Source: Girardinichthys multiradiatus (taxonomy: Eukaryota > Chordata > Actinopteri > Cyprinodontiformes > Goodeidae). Taken from it: 64,000 bases of DNA. Positions 14,961 to 25,719 of this stretch are shown in pieces. Position numbers and translations under genes: made by a program. The DNA lies in assembly GCF_021462225.1 (NCBI RefSeq), contig NC_061795.1, positions 47,394,880 to 47,458,879 of the forward strand, read 5' to 3'. Below the pieces are notes generated by a model. The model saw only the letters and a program-made list of their open reading frames with translations, did no database searches and had not been told where the DNA came from. Positions within the stretch are counted from its first letter, which is position 1; each line of letters starts with the position of its first letter.

Positions 14961-15379
14961 TCGATTTAAAAGTTAGTTTCAGAGTGAGACATATTGAAAT
15001 CTTATGAAAATGCGTAAACAGAGGAAATTTGTCAGCGTGCAAATACTTACTGACAGTTGTTTGAACCGCTGATGCAAATATCTGCAACTTTTAAAGAAAA
15101 ACGTTTTGCTCATGAAATAATCTTGATTGTCGTTGGAATTGTGTTAGAAGTTGGGTTACTCTCTAAGTTTCCACTAATTCCTCTAATATAAGTCTGAGCT
15201 TCTCTATCTTAACATACTCATTCCTTCTGAGGCATGCTAAGGGACAGATTTATGCTTCCCTTGACTGTGTGGGGTCATTGCACTTCTCATACAGCTGACT
15301 CCTATGCGAAAGGGTTTCTTGATTTTTATTTAGGTTGTAGGGAAAGAAAAAAATAATGAGGACACAAGCTGATCCTATG
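14961..15379. other. jph3 intron 1, nothing recognised
   Basis: AT-rich DNA between a Tc1-like remnant and a LINE fragment. It may include the eroded end of the former. Confidence 0.4.
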
Positions 15380-16030
15380 CTTATAGATGAGGCTCTGATC
15401 TGCGGTGAGAACATAACAGGTGAAAGAAATCCTGGAGAGACGGAGGAATTATCCGGAAAGAAGAGGAAAATGGTTGGATCAGAGAAGCTGTAATGAGACA
15501 TACTGAAGGTGGATGAGCTCAAGAACCTGAGGTCAGTCATGCAAAGCAGAAGACTGTGCACAAGAAAGGTGAAGAAGAAGGAGAAGCTGGGTGAAGCATA
15601 TGGAGATGACTGTCAGGGTTGATCTGTGACAGAAGGATTGCTACAAGAGTGAAAAGAAATGTTTAGAAGATGGTAGTTAGGCCTGCTATTATGGATGCTT
15701 TGGAGACACTGTCAAAATGACAGGAGGATCTTGAGGTAGCAGAGTTAAAAGGCTTTAAATTTTAACTGGGAGGGACCAAAGTGGACAGGATTAAAATTAA
15801 TACATCAAAGGGAAAACTCAGGTTGATTTGTTTGGAGACAACGTTAGAAAGGTGAGGCTGAGATGGTTCGGACATGTGCAGAGAAAGGTTGGTGGATATA
15901 CTGGACAAAGAATGCTGAATATGGAGCTGCAAGGGTGGAAGAAAAGACCAGAGGGAAGGTTCATGGATGCAACGAGGGAGGATCTGCAAAAGAACAATGT
16001 GGCAGAGGAAGAATCACAGAAGTAGGGGAG
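15380..16030 (+). mobile_element. non-LTR retrotransposon fragment (C-terminal reverse-transcriptase region)
   Basis: A frame at 15828-16025 reads VRKVRLRWFGHVQRKVGGYT and then QRMLNMELQGWKKRPEGRF and FMDATREDLQ. This is the C-terminal RLRWFGHV...R/KGRP...DAxREDL signature of a widespread class of fish non-LTR retrotransposons. The upstream part (15500-15720) matches the preceding protein region only in pieces, with frameshifts. The 5' region is missing. The clade is not certain; RTE-like is possible. Confidence 0.65.
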
Positions 16031-19009
16031 AATAATTTATTTAGCAGAAAGGATTTACTGTAAAAAGGTTTAATGCATCATAAAGAGAACTACACACCCT
16101 AACTGAAAAAATGTAGCTTCTTAGTTGTCCTCCTGATGGACTTGGACAATGTGGGCATCTCTTAAGAAACTAAGTTTTAGTGCTGAGCAACACTGTATGT
16201 TTTTGACATTTCTGCTTTTTTAAACTTGCCCCAAACATATTTCCCAGCATTCTCAGCTCCTGAGCAGACATTCAACCATAAAGAATCCCAGCATTAAAGT
16301 TCACAGACACTCAGGAGGGTCCTTTCTAGATCAAATCTATTGTGGCAGGTTGGCAAAAACTAAGGAGGCATCTTTAAAGCCTGTTGCATTTAAATTTCAG
16401 CATAACAGCACTTTCTCAGAACTGCATGCAAGCTTCTCATTCTGTAGTTTTCATCTCTCACAGTCTGAAATCATACGTCAGTGAACTCAAAAGCATGATA
16501 ACACATGTAAATAACCTGCATGAAATGAAAGAATGCCAAATAAACTATCTGAGAATATTTTACACAAACTGGTCAACAAACGCAGAAAAATATAGATATT
16601 TCCACCAATCCACCACCACAGAGATGCTCCAGAAATAAGAAATGAGATTGTTGGAAAACTTTGATGTTGTTCTGCACAGCCTAAAACTGTCAAGGGTTTA
16701 GAAAAGATTCAAAGGTGTCAAATTTAGATGACCCTCAGGTTTTTAGATGATTGTTTTCAGGTCATCTGTGTAAGTATAATTGCTTTCAATTGTCTTCAGC
16801 AGTGGGTGACCACAGTTCTTAGCTTGAAACAATCCTTCTGATAATGCAGCCTTGGTCACAGAAAGGTCTGTGCCTTTGTGCTGCTTCTCAGTCTGAATGA
16901 TCACTAAATCCTTTATTCTTTTCCAGTTTATCTTCTTAACCACTTTACCCAGTACAGATCAGATTGTCAATTCCAGGAAATTGGCACATTTCCGGAAGTT
17001 GACCTCTTTGCTTTCTATACAGTTTAGAGATTCAGATGCTTCCCTTCAGTTGTCTTTTTCCTGTTTTTCCTTCCACACGTTCACTTGATGTCTGATGCTC
17101 TTGCATCATCTCAGTTTAATGATGACCTCCAGGGATTCATTCTTCAGTGCTCTTATGACTGTTTATTTTCTTTTCCTTTGCTATCATCAGGGTTTTAATG
17201 AGTCGGTTAGACTCCTGGAAGAACAGAGTTAGATTACAGAAAAAACTTTATTGTCCCAAAATGAGTTATGGTGACATAAATAACACATAGAAAATGCGTG
17301 TTAAAGGTACAGCTAGAAACAAAGTAACTTATGTTAAACAAACACAAACTGACTTTGGAACTCACAGGTTAGAGTTTGACTGAAACCCAAAAAATTTATT
17401 AGTATGACAATAAAGTGAAAAATAATTATTATTATTTAATCTACAGTAATAAAAATGTTGCTTTTACTTTCTATTGCATTTAGTTTATACTAAGGTCCAC
17501 CACTCTGTTTTATTATTTATTCATAATAAAACATAGATTAATAAAAGGAGTAACTTTAAATATAAAGAAATTTGTGAATCAGGTAAAACAATCATTTAAA
17601 GACAACCAAGTATAACAAACTATAATCAAATAAATAAAAATAAAAAATAAAATAAAAGATCAAGCTGAATCAGTATCCTTAATTTATAATTTAACTGATG
17701 GTAATAGTGGTAAATAAATGCATATCAAAATGTGTCACATTTAATAAAGTAAACATTGCCTATTAATAAATGTATTTATTTGAATACATTTTGGCATCTG
17801 CACATAATAGTAATATTTTTTTTTTTGGGCACTTTCATCCCTTGCAGGTCAAGCAAACCCTTGTGATGTAGTCTTTAGGTTGGAGTAGTTTAGTCATTAA
17901 TTTATTAATTTATGTTGTATTTTTATTTTAAAAAACCCTTTAAAGCTGAACCGTTCTGAGCGGATGCCCTGCGTTTGGTGATGCAACATATTTTTCTGCC
18001 TATCAACACCAATCTAAGCAGTTTACACTAAATGAAACGGAGCAATTAGCCAGACAAATTCAGCGTAGCAGAGTATTGTCAGCAGAGATGCAAACAATGA
18101 AATCCTGTGCAATGTGTATCAAACAAACACACAGAAATTATTCTGAAATGAACAGAAGAATTTTATTTACATAAAGTATCTTCAGAAATCAAGCGTTAGT
18201 GTTTCTGTTCATGTTTTGGCTGCTCTGCAGTCAAAGGTAGGTAGCTTCCATCCCATTCAGCCAGAGAGGGAATACTTTTTCATTTAAACCACATATAACT
18301 ATAACATGGCAAATAAATCGAACTCAACAGCTTCCTGGCTGTGTTATTGTGGGTCGTTTTCATGACATTTCAGAGCAGGTTTTTAATCCCCAAACAGAAA
18401 TCTGTGAGATTCAGACAGAAAAGAACTTAAACGGATAAAAGACTCTAACATGCACGCAGAGGTTTAGCTTTAGACTGACCTTCCCTCCTTTCAGTGGTCA
18501 GACCACACGTTTGTCCATGTTAGTCCTGCATGTGTTGTCCTGTTCAATCCTGGTGAGGGATGTTATCTATGTTCTCTGCTCTGTGTGAAATGATCATTTC
18601 TCAAGTTCAGAGGTGACACATAAATTCATAAAAGCAATATATCAGAAAAGCTACTGATATTGAGCTCAAGTTTGACGACTAAAAGAGGTCTCAGCAAAGT
18701 TATTTGGATTCTGTTGTGATGTTCTTGTTTTCCTTGCCAATCCTAATCTGCAGCTCGTCTACAACCACTACTGCTGTTCTGCAGGGTTCAGCTTATGTAG
18801 CAGTGGTTTGATGTTTGTAGTGAGGATTAGCAAAGCAGTCTGAAACATTAATAAAATCCAGATCTTTATCCTGGGAGCTTGCCATGTGCCTCTGCTGATG
18901 CCGAACAATCTGGACAGTGAAAATAAGCCACATGAGGGATTGTTCTTTCTTGCTTTTCAGAACTGTGTAGAACCCAGCCATTGGGACAAGCAATCTTAAA
19001 TACGGTAAC
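16031..19009. other. jph3 intron 1, AT-rich, nothing recognised
   Basis: Long stretch without a supported feature. The part 17250-17960 is especially AT-rich, with repeated aataaa, ttatta and taataaa motifs. No inverted repeats, coding segments or known repeat motifs were found. Confidence 0.45.
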
Positions 19010-20330
19010 TTACGGTGCCTTGCAGGAGTATTCATACAATTTGAACTTTTTTATTTTTTGCTTTTTTTAACCATAAATGTCTATGTAGTTTATTTTATGT
19101 GATAGATAAACAATAAGCAGTGTATAATTTTGAAGTGGAAAGAAAGTTTTAATATGTTTCACCACAAGAAATCTGAAAAATACTGCTGGCACTACCCGTG
19201 TACTTCCTAGAGGCCCATCTTCAGAGGTCTGTCTCTACACATATAGAGACTGTTTCAATTCTTCTTTGTAAAATTGTTCAAGCTTAGTCCAATTTAATCA
19301 GAAATATGTTTGAGCATCAATTTTCAAGTCTTGTCACAGAATATTATTTTGATTTAAGTCTGGACTTTGACTGGGCCATTGTAGCATGATTATGCTTTGA
19401 TCTAAACCATTCCATTGCATCTCTGGCTGTATGTTTGTTTCTCCTGCTGATAGGTAAACCTCCACCCAGTCTCAGGTCTTTTGCAGCCTATAACAGGTTT
19501 TAACAGATTGTCAGTTATCCAGGACACAACATTCCTAATTGCCTTAGTAGACAGCATCTGGACTTCTCTCGTTTCTTCACGATGTTTTGCCTCTTATCCA
19601 AATGGCTTCTTCAGTTCTGAACAACTTCCAACCATGTTCAGAACTAAAACAAACCTTGTGGATGAGAACGAAACAACAGGTTTTCTTACAGATCGTCCTG
19701 TATTTAGCTACATCCACCTTCCCATCCACATTCAACAGCTTTAATATCTTTGCTAAAGAAAGCTAGCTACACAGCATACTACTGGTCCCTCCATGTCTCA
19801 CTGTGGGAATGGTGTGTTCTGGGTGATGCGCAATATTAGATTTTAGCACACCTAGCATTTTGTCAGTAGGCTTAAAAGTTCAGAAGCAATGTATTTCTTA
19901 TTTCCAGTCTTCCACAAAGGCCAGATTTGTGAAGATCACAGCTAAATGTTGTCCTGCTAAAAGGTTATCCCTCGAGAGCAGTGAATCTCTGCAGCTCATC
20001 CAGAGTTTCCATGGCCCTCTGGGGTGCTTCTCTGATTGCGGCTCTCCTTTAGGTAGGCGTCCATATCTTGGTAGGTCTGCAGTTAGTCCACTGTCTCTTG
20101 AGATGTTTGGTAGATCAGAACTCTTTGAGGTGTTCAAAGCTTGAGATATTGTTGCAGAAATTAACCCTGCTTTAAACTTCTTCACAACTTTCTTCCTGAC
20201 TTGTCTGCTGTGCTCCTTGGGCTCCATGATGAAGTTTGTTCTCTAATGTTGTCTAAACAGAGCAACACACTGTTTGGTAAGTGGCTAAGCTTCAACGTTG
20301 TGTCAGGAGAAGGATTTTAGATGAATGGCA
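19010..20330 (-). mobile_element. Tc1-like transposon (second family), degenerate
   Basis: The left end reads acggtgccttgcaggagtat followed by tcatac, a common terminus of a teleost Tc1-like family. The body matches in antisense: tctggactttgactgggcca, atgctttgatctaaaccatt, ccacccagtctcaggtcttt, tcttccacaaaggccagatt. The transposase N-terminus is at 19898-20227 (minus): SRQVRKKVVKKFKAGLISAT and ISQALNTSKSS, the paired helix-turn-helix DNA-binding domain. The catalytic part is broken by frameshifts and an internal gap. The right terminus was not found. Confidence 0.7.
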
Positions 20331-21447
20331 TTTTTATTTAAGAGTACTGTAAGGCTTCATTTAAAGATTTTTGACAGGTTGTGTTTTGTAGTGTTGCCTC
20401 CTCAGAGTAAAGCACAGACCTTCAGGGACAGATGGTTTTCGACTCAAATACAGAAAGCTTGTTTGTTTAAGACACAATTATAAATTGAGCCAGGGACGTG
20501 GCGAAGTGATCTCCGTGTTTTCGACCCATATGATTTAGGAGCGCATACTGCTGGCTGTCTTAGACAGAATTCAGTGAAATTTGTTTGCCGTGCGATCTGT
20601 GAGGTGGATTCTCCTCACAACTCTATGGGGCTCAGGTTGAAACCTTGTCACATCCAAAAAGTCTGTTTTCTATCACTGCAGCTGTGTTCAGTGTGTGTCA
20701 TGAAGAGAATATAACCTGATATAAATATATATGCTGTTAATATTTGTAACAGTTTTTAATCTCTCCACATATTTTCCCCACACAACTGAACAGATTTGAA
20801 TCTGCTTCTGTGAAAACTGTTAATTACTGATTTTTCAGCACCATGGAGAGCGACCAGCAGTCCGCTGAAACACATCCTGGTGCCCCACTGAAAATTTCAT
20901 TTACTCAGGCATTTCAGACTGAGGCTTGTAAACGCTTCCAAGAATGCATAAAAAACAAAAGCCCACCCACTGGTTCACATACATTCACTCATTTTCACTC
21001 TCCACTGGCAGTTTATCAGGTACACTTGGCTGTTAGTAATGCCATCAGCAGCACACATTCCCTACTAGATCCTGTCTTCAGGAGGGAAAAAAAGTCAAGT
21101 ATTTAAGGTTTGTTTCAAAGCAATTTGCATAAATAATTCAGAAATTCAAACGGTTTGGATAAAATCACATTTTTTCACCACTCAGCTGTATTTGTGTAAA
21201 TCCAGCTTCCCTATGATAGCCTTTCAATAATGTATGAACCAGCCAAAATGATGAGTCACATGTTGTTATGGTCATTTCCGCCCTTCTGGAAAGTAGAGGG
21301 CTGAGGAGCCCGCAGTATCACCATTAGAAGAATAAGAATTTGAACTTTAAACAGTTTCTGTGTGAAAACAATGAGGGGTAGTGAAACAATTCTTGAACTG
21401 TAAACATTAGAACCATTCTGTCGCCACACAGGCACATATTTTATGTC
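20331..21447. other. jph3 intron 1, possible SINE-like segment, otherwise nothing
   Basis: The segment 20495-20650 (gggacgtggcgaagtgatct ... ttttcgacccatatgattta) has the feel of a small dispersed repeat, but no terminal features were seen. The rest is unassigned. Confidence 0.3.
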
Positions 21448-21609
21448 TCTACTGTCGTGGTGCGACATTTTGGAATTTGTTGTGGTTTTGTGTTTTGACT
21501 TTAGTTTGGTTTTGTTGTCATGGTTGTTTGTTTATTTCCTTCTACTGCCTCCCAGTTTTGTCTCCCCTTGCTCCTACTTCCTTTTGTGGTTGCTTTCCTA
21601 TTTCTTGTT

Positions 21610-21620
21610 ATGGTTTTCTT

Positions 21621-21651
<31 letters not shown>

Positions 21652-21670
21652 TTATTATTATTATTATTAT
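21610..21670. repeat. (CTT)n followed by (ATT)n microsatellite
   Basis: About 12 ctt units pass directly into about 7 att units, inside the solo LTR. Confidence 0.95.
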
Positions 21671-22271
21671 AGTTCTTTGTCTCCCTGGATTCTTTAGTCT
21701 AGTTTCTCATTTAGTATCTCTGTGTTCATTTATGTTAGGTATTTGTTCTCTTTCTTGGTTTAGTTCCTCGGTTTTGTTTCTATAGTTCCAGCCTCCCTTT
21801 TTAGGTTAGCTTTAGTTATTGTTTACTTTTGGTTTGCACATTTTCCAGTTCTCTGATTCCTTTTCTGTTACTTCAGTCAGTGTTTAGGTTTTGTTTATTC
21901 TACGGTCAGGGTTTCTTTATGGGTTCTTTGTTAATTATTAGGTTGTAGTGTTCCTCTATTTTCTCTAGTTTTCTGTTTACTTTCGTTAATGTCTATTTTT
22001 GGTTATGTCTTAGTCCAGCTCCTCTCATGTCCCCTTTGTTTTCTAGTTAGGTCTCCTTAGCAACTATCCATATTCCCTCAGTTCTCTGCAGCCTGGTTCA
22101 CACCTGTTTTCCATCCTCCTCTGATTTCCTACCTCTGGTTCTCATTGGTTCATACCTCACTCCGCTCTGCTTATAAGCTCTCTGGTTCTCTTTGTTCTCC
22201 GCTGGTTCCTTCCGTTCACAACCATGTACTACCATGTTCCTGCAGAGACAACTTTGTAAGTTTTGGATTTC

Positions 22272-22482
22272 AGAATCAGAATCAGAATCAGAAAAGCTTT
22301 ATTGCCAAGTACGTTTTTGGACATACAAGGAATTTGTTTTGGCGTAGTCGGTGCAATACAGTACAAATTAAACAGTACAAACATATCTACAATATAATAT
22401 AAATATAAGTGCACAGTTTTAAGTGAGTGAGAGTAAATATAGAGCAGTATAAGATGCAAGAGCAATACAACAGTGCAGTGCA
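22272..22482 (-). mobile_element. short retroposon tail inserted in the solo LTR
   Basis: The insert starts with four agaatc units and then aaaagctttattgccaagta, a common antisense 3' tail of fish LINE or SINE elements. It is flanked by GATTTC at 22266-22271 and again at 22483-22488, a plausible 6-bp target duplication. The insert is 211 bases and carries no ORF. The tail repeats on the left mean that its sense strand is the minus strand. Confidence 0.65.
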
Positions 22483-22744
22483 GATTTCGATTTATATCTG
22501 TACCTGCAGTGTTTTCGCTTCGTTTTTTTGTGAAGAGCTTTTTGGAATTAAAGCTTAAGCTTTTCTACAAACATGCTGCTGCCTAGCTCTTGTCTGCGCT
22601 TTGGTCAACCTAAACCTCAGAACGCGACATCTACAGTGTTTTATTTTGGAGATATGACGTGTTAAAGAGTCCCTCCAATTCTAGTTTTGAAAGAACAACT
22701 TCTGAGAAATCTGAAATATAATGGCCGTGAATTAGTGGGGTGAC

Positions 22745-23050
22745 ACTAGTGACATTGGTAAGGGTTCATCCTGTAACTGGTTGGTTGCTGGTTGGAATCC
22801 CTGCTCTGTCTGTCTCAGTTGTTGTGTCCTTGGGCAAGAGACTTCACCCTCCTTGCCTGCTGATGGTGGTCAGAGGGGTCGGTGGTGCCGATTGTATAGC
22901 AGCCTTACTTCTGTCAGTCTGCCCCAGGGCAGCTGTGGCTGTGGCTTGTAGCCTACCACTGTTAGTGTGTGAATGTCTGATTGTAGTGTAAAGCACTTTG
23001 GAGTCTCTGGGGACTTGATAAAGGGCTATACAAGTGCAGGCCATTTATCA
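22745..23050 (+). repeat. SINE-like repeat with LINE-type 3' end
   Basis: The sequence has a B-box-like ggttggaatccc near 22790 and a central tgtgtccttgggcaagagac segment. It ends with gtaaagcactttggagtctc and ataaagggctatacaagtgc plus ccatttatcatta, a 3' end seen on many teleost SINEs. It probably arose from a tRNA-derived SINE. The exact 5' end was not found. Confidence 0.6.
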
Positions 23051-24219
23051 TTAGTGTTTGGGTGCGCCCTCTCTACACTACCGGGTTACTTGATTCAAAA
23101 TGGAGAGTTCAATAACCGTCGGAGACAGAAATGTCTATGTTATCATGTATAACTTGTACACGTAAGATTGAAACAATTACCATAAAGGTAGTTTTATTCA
23201 AACAATTTCTCAGTGTTTCACAAGGTCAAGTTTGTGACGTCTTCAAACTTTGAGCTGAAACATTCTGTGGTAAAATGTCTGAAATAAAACTTAAACAGCT
23301 CGTACTCGTACTCGTAAATGTTTACTTTTTGCAGATTTCATCAACACCATATGATGTATTGGTACCAAAAATCAGATAACACCATTCCTGATTAATTAAT
23401 AATTCCTGACATGTTTGTTTTTTTCCCAGCACAGTGATAGGTATCACAAGCTGAAAATTGGGATGGAAAGAAAAATAAAAAGAAATGCATCACCGTGACA
23501 TGACAAAAAAAGGTTTCCTGCAGTACTTTTTAGAATAAAGAATTTATTTTAACCAACATGTTATAAACATGCAGAAACGTTTTGCATACAATGTAAGACC
23601 AACAGTCTAGCCAGTCCTCTGGTTGTACCCTTACAAAGCGACAGCCTCTGTCACCTCAAAGCCAATTAAAAGGAACTTCCTTAAACTTATCTTCATTTGT
23701 CAAAGTCCTTTAAATCCTTAAAAAATGGAAACAAACTATTTTTTATTTCACTGAGGCTTTTATTGAAAAGTGATTCAGAGTTACTAAAACAAACAATGTT
23801 CTTAGGTGTGAAGGTAAAAGTTTATCCTCATTCATCTACAGGAGTCATCACGGATTACATCCTTTCTGCATATTTTACCTCTGGGTCAATAGTTACCCTC
23901 CTCTTCAGTGTCTCACCCATGTACGGATGACATGCAGCTGTATGTCACGAATGTCGAATTTCCTTTAAAAAATTGGATGTCCAAAAAAAGTAAATTTTTT
24001 GGAAAAAATCTGAAACATGCCAGTCTCATACAAGTCATTTCATCCAATTCAGTCTATTAAAATAGTGCTGATTCACTGGAAATGCTGCCTACATGTAGAT
24101 ATTTGCTGACTCTGAGTCCCAGTACAATAATACATTATGATGTCACAAAATATTGGGTCACAGCACCAAATCATTGAATTCTTGTGTTAGAATCACTTCC
24201 ATGTCTGCAGATTTATAAA
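23051..24219. other. jph3 intron 1, nothing recognised
   Basis: AT-rich DNA without coding segments or identified repeats. Confidence 0.45.
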
Positions 24220-24392
24220 GTTTGGTGTGGAGAAACTTGACTGACCTCCAACCTCAACCTTCTTCAACACCCTTGGGATGAATTAAAGCGGAGTCTGCAA
24301 TTCTGGTTTTCTCATCTAACTATGAACACGCTCCTAAACCTTGTGGACGTAAGGGGACATAAATACTTTTGGTATAGTACAAGGGAAGAAAA
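24220..24392 (+). repeat. Tc1/mariner-like 3' fragment
   Basis: Contains cttgactgacctccaacctc, acacccttgggatgaattaa and ataaatacttttggtatagt. The first two correspond to the transposase LTGLQP...HPWDELK region that carries the third catalytic residue in related elements; the last is the terminal repeat. The internal part is deleted. Confidence 0.6.
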
Positions 24393-24448
24393 ACTAATGC
24401 CATACACAGTTATGCGAAAATTAGGCAGTGTGTGATTTTTCCAACATA

Positions 24449-25717
24449 CAGGGGTTGGACAATGAAACTGAAACACCTGGTTTTAGACCACAATCATTTA
24501 TTAGTATGGTGTAGGGCCTCCTTTTGCGGCCAATACAGCATCAATTCGTCTTGGGAATGACATATACAAGTCTTGCACAGTGGTCAGAGGGATTTTAAGC
24601 CATTCTTCTTGCAGGATAGTGGCCAGGTCACTACGTGATACTGGTGGAGGAAAACGTTTCCTGACTCGCTCCTCCAAAACACCCCAAAGTGGCTGAATAA
24701 TATTTAGATCTGGTGACTGTGCAGGCCATGGGAGATGTTCAACTTCACTTTCATGTTCATCAAACCAATCTTTCACCATCTTGCTGTGTGTATTGGTGCA
24801 TTGTCATCCTGATACACGGCACTGCCTTCAGGATACAATGTTTGAACCATTGGATGCACATGGTCCTCAAGAATGGTTCGGTAGTCCTTGGCAGTGACGC
24901 GTCCATCTAGCACAAGTATTGGGCCAAGGGAATGCCATGATATGGCAGCCCAAACCATCACTGATCCACCCCCATACTTCACTCTGGGCATGCAACAGTC
25001 TGGGTGGTACGCTTCTTTGGGGCTTCTCCACACCATAACTCTCCCGGATGTGGGGAAAACAGTAAAGGTGGACTCATCAGAGTACAATACATGTTTCACA
25101 TTGTCCACAGCCCAAGATTTGCGCTCCTTGCACCATTGAAACCGACGTTTGGCATTGGCATGAGTGACCAAAGGTTTGGCTATAGCAGCCTGGCCGTGTA
25201 TATTGACCCTGTGGAGCTCCTGATGGACAGTTCTGGTGGAAACAGGAGAGTTGAGACGCACATTTAATTCTGCCGTGACTTGGGCAGCCGTGGTTTTATG
25301 TTTTTTGGATACAATCCGGGTTAGCACCCGAACATCCCTTTCAGACAGCTTCCTCTTGCATCCACAGTTAATCCTGTTGGATGTGGTTCGTCCTTCTTGG
25401 TGGTATGCTGACATTACCCTGGATACCGTGGCTCTTGATACATCACAAAGACTTGCTGTCTTGGTCACAGATGCGCCAGCAAGACGTGCACCAACAATTT
25501 GTCCTCTTTTGAACTCTGGTATGTCACCCATAATGTTGTGTGCATTTCAATATTTTGAGCAAAACTGTGCTCTTACCCTGCTAATTGAACCTTCACACTC
25601 TGCTCTTACTGGTGCAATGTGCAATCAGTGAAGACTGGCTACCAGGCTGGTCCAGTTTAGCCATGAAACCTCCCACATTAAAATGACAGGTGTTTCAGTT
25701 TCATTGTCCAACCCCTG
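24449..25717 (-). mobile_element. Tc1-like transposon with perfect 31-bp inverted ends
   Basis: The left terminus begins CAGGGGTTGGACAATGAAAC and the right terminus is its exact inverse; the match extends for 31 bases, ending in CACCTG. TA dinucleotides flank both ends (24447-24448 and 25718-25719), the Tc1/mariner target. The 1269-base length is close to that of full elements. It carries one transposase gene on the minus strand, broken as described in the next entry. The near-perfect ends suggest it is younger than the other Tc1-like remnants in this window. Confidence 0.95.
24501..25531 (-). pseudogene. Tc1-like transposase, frameshifted and lacking the third catalytic acid
   Basis: Encodes a DDE transposase that would cut and paste the surrounding element. 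The first frame (25531 to 24773, 252 residues) has the helix-turn-helix domains (residues about 1-110), the first catalytic Asp in LYSDEST (residue 152) and the second in YQDDNAPIH (around 242-243). It also has the GGGSVMVWAA motif. It then stops at HTARW because of a one-base frameshift. The remainder (24779 to 24501, about 92 residues) continues in another frame with SPDLNIIQPLWG. In related transposases the residue before PLW or NLW is the third catalytic acid, normally Glu; here the codon is CAG (Gln). Either change should abolish activity. Any movement of this copy would need a transposase made elsewhere. Confidence 0.92.
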
Positions 25718-25719
25718 TA

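Larger units (their letters stand above)
21453..22629 (+). mobile_element. solo LTR with 5-bp target duplication
   Basis: The element begins TGTCG and ends CGACA, the short inverted TG...CA termini of an LTR. It is flanked on both sides by the same 5-bp sequence TCTAC (21448-21452 and 22630-22634), as expected of integrase-made target duplication. The interior is T-rich, with aattaaagct near the 3' end as a possible polyadenylation signal. No internal retroviral-type coding region is nearby, so it is a solo LTR left by recombination. About 211 bases of its length are a later insertion (22272-22482). Which superfamily it belongs to is not clear. Confidence 0.75.

Noticed and set aside
15828..16063. 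Small host gene
   Set aside because: The protein is the C-terminal signature of a fish non-LTR retrotransposon, and the upstream part is frameshifted.
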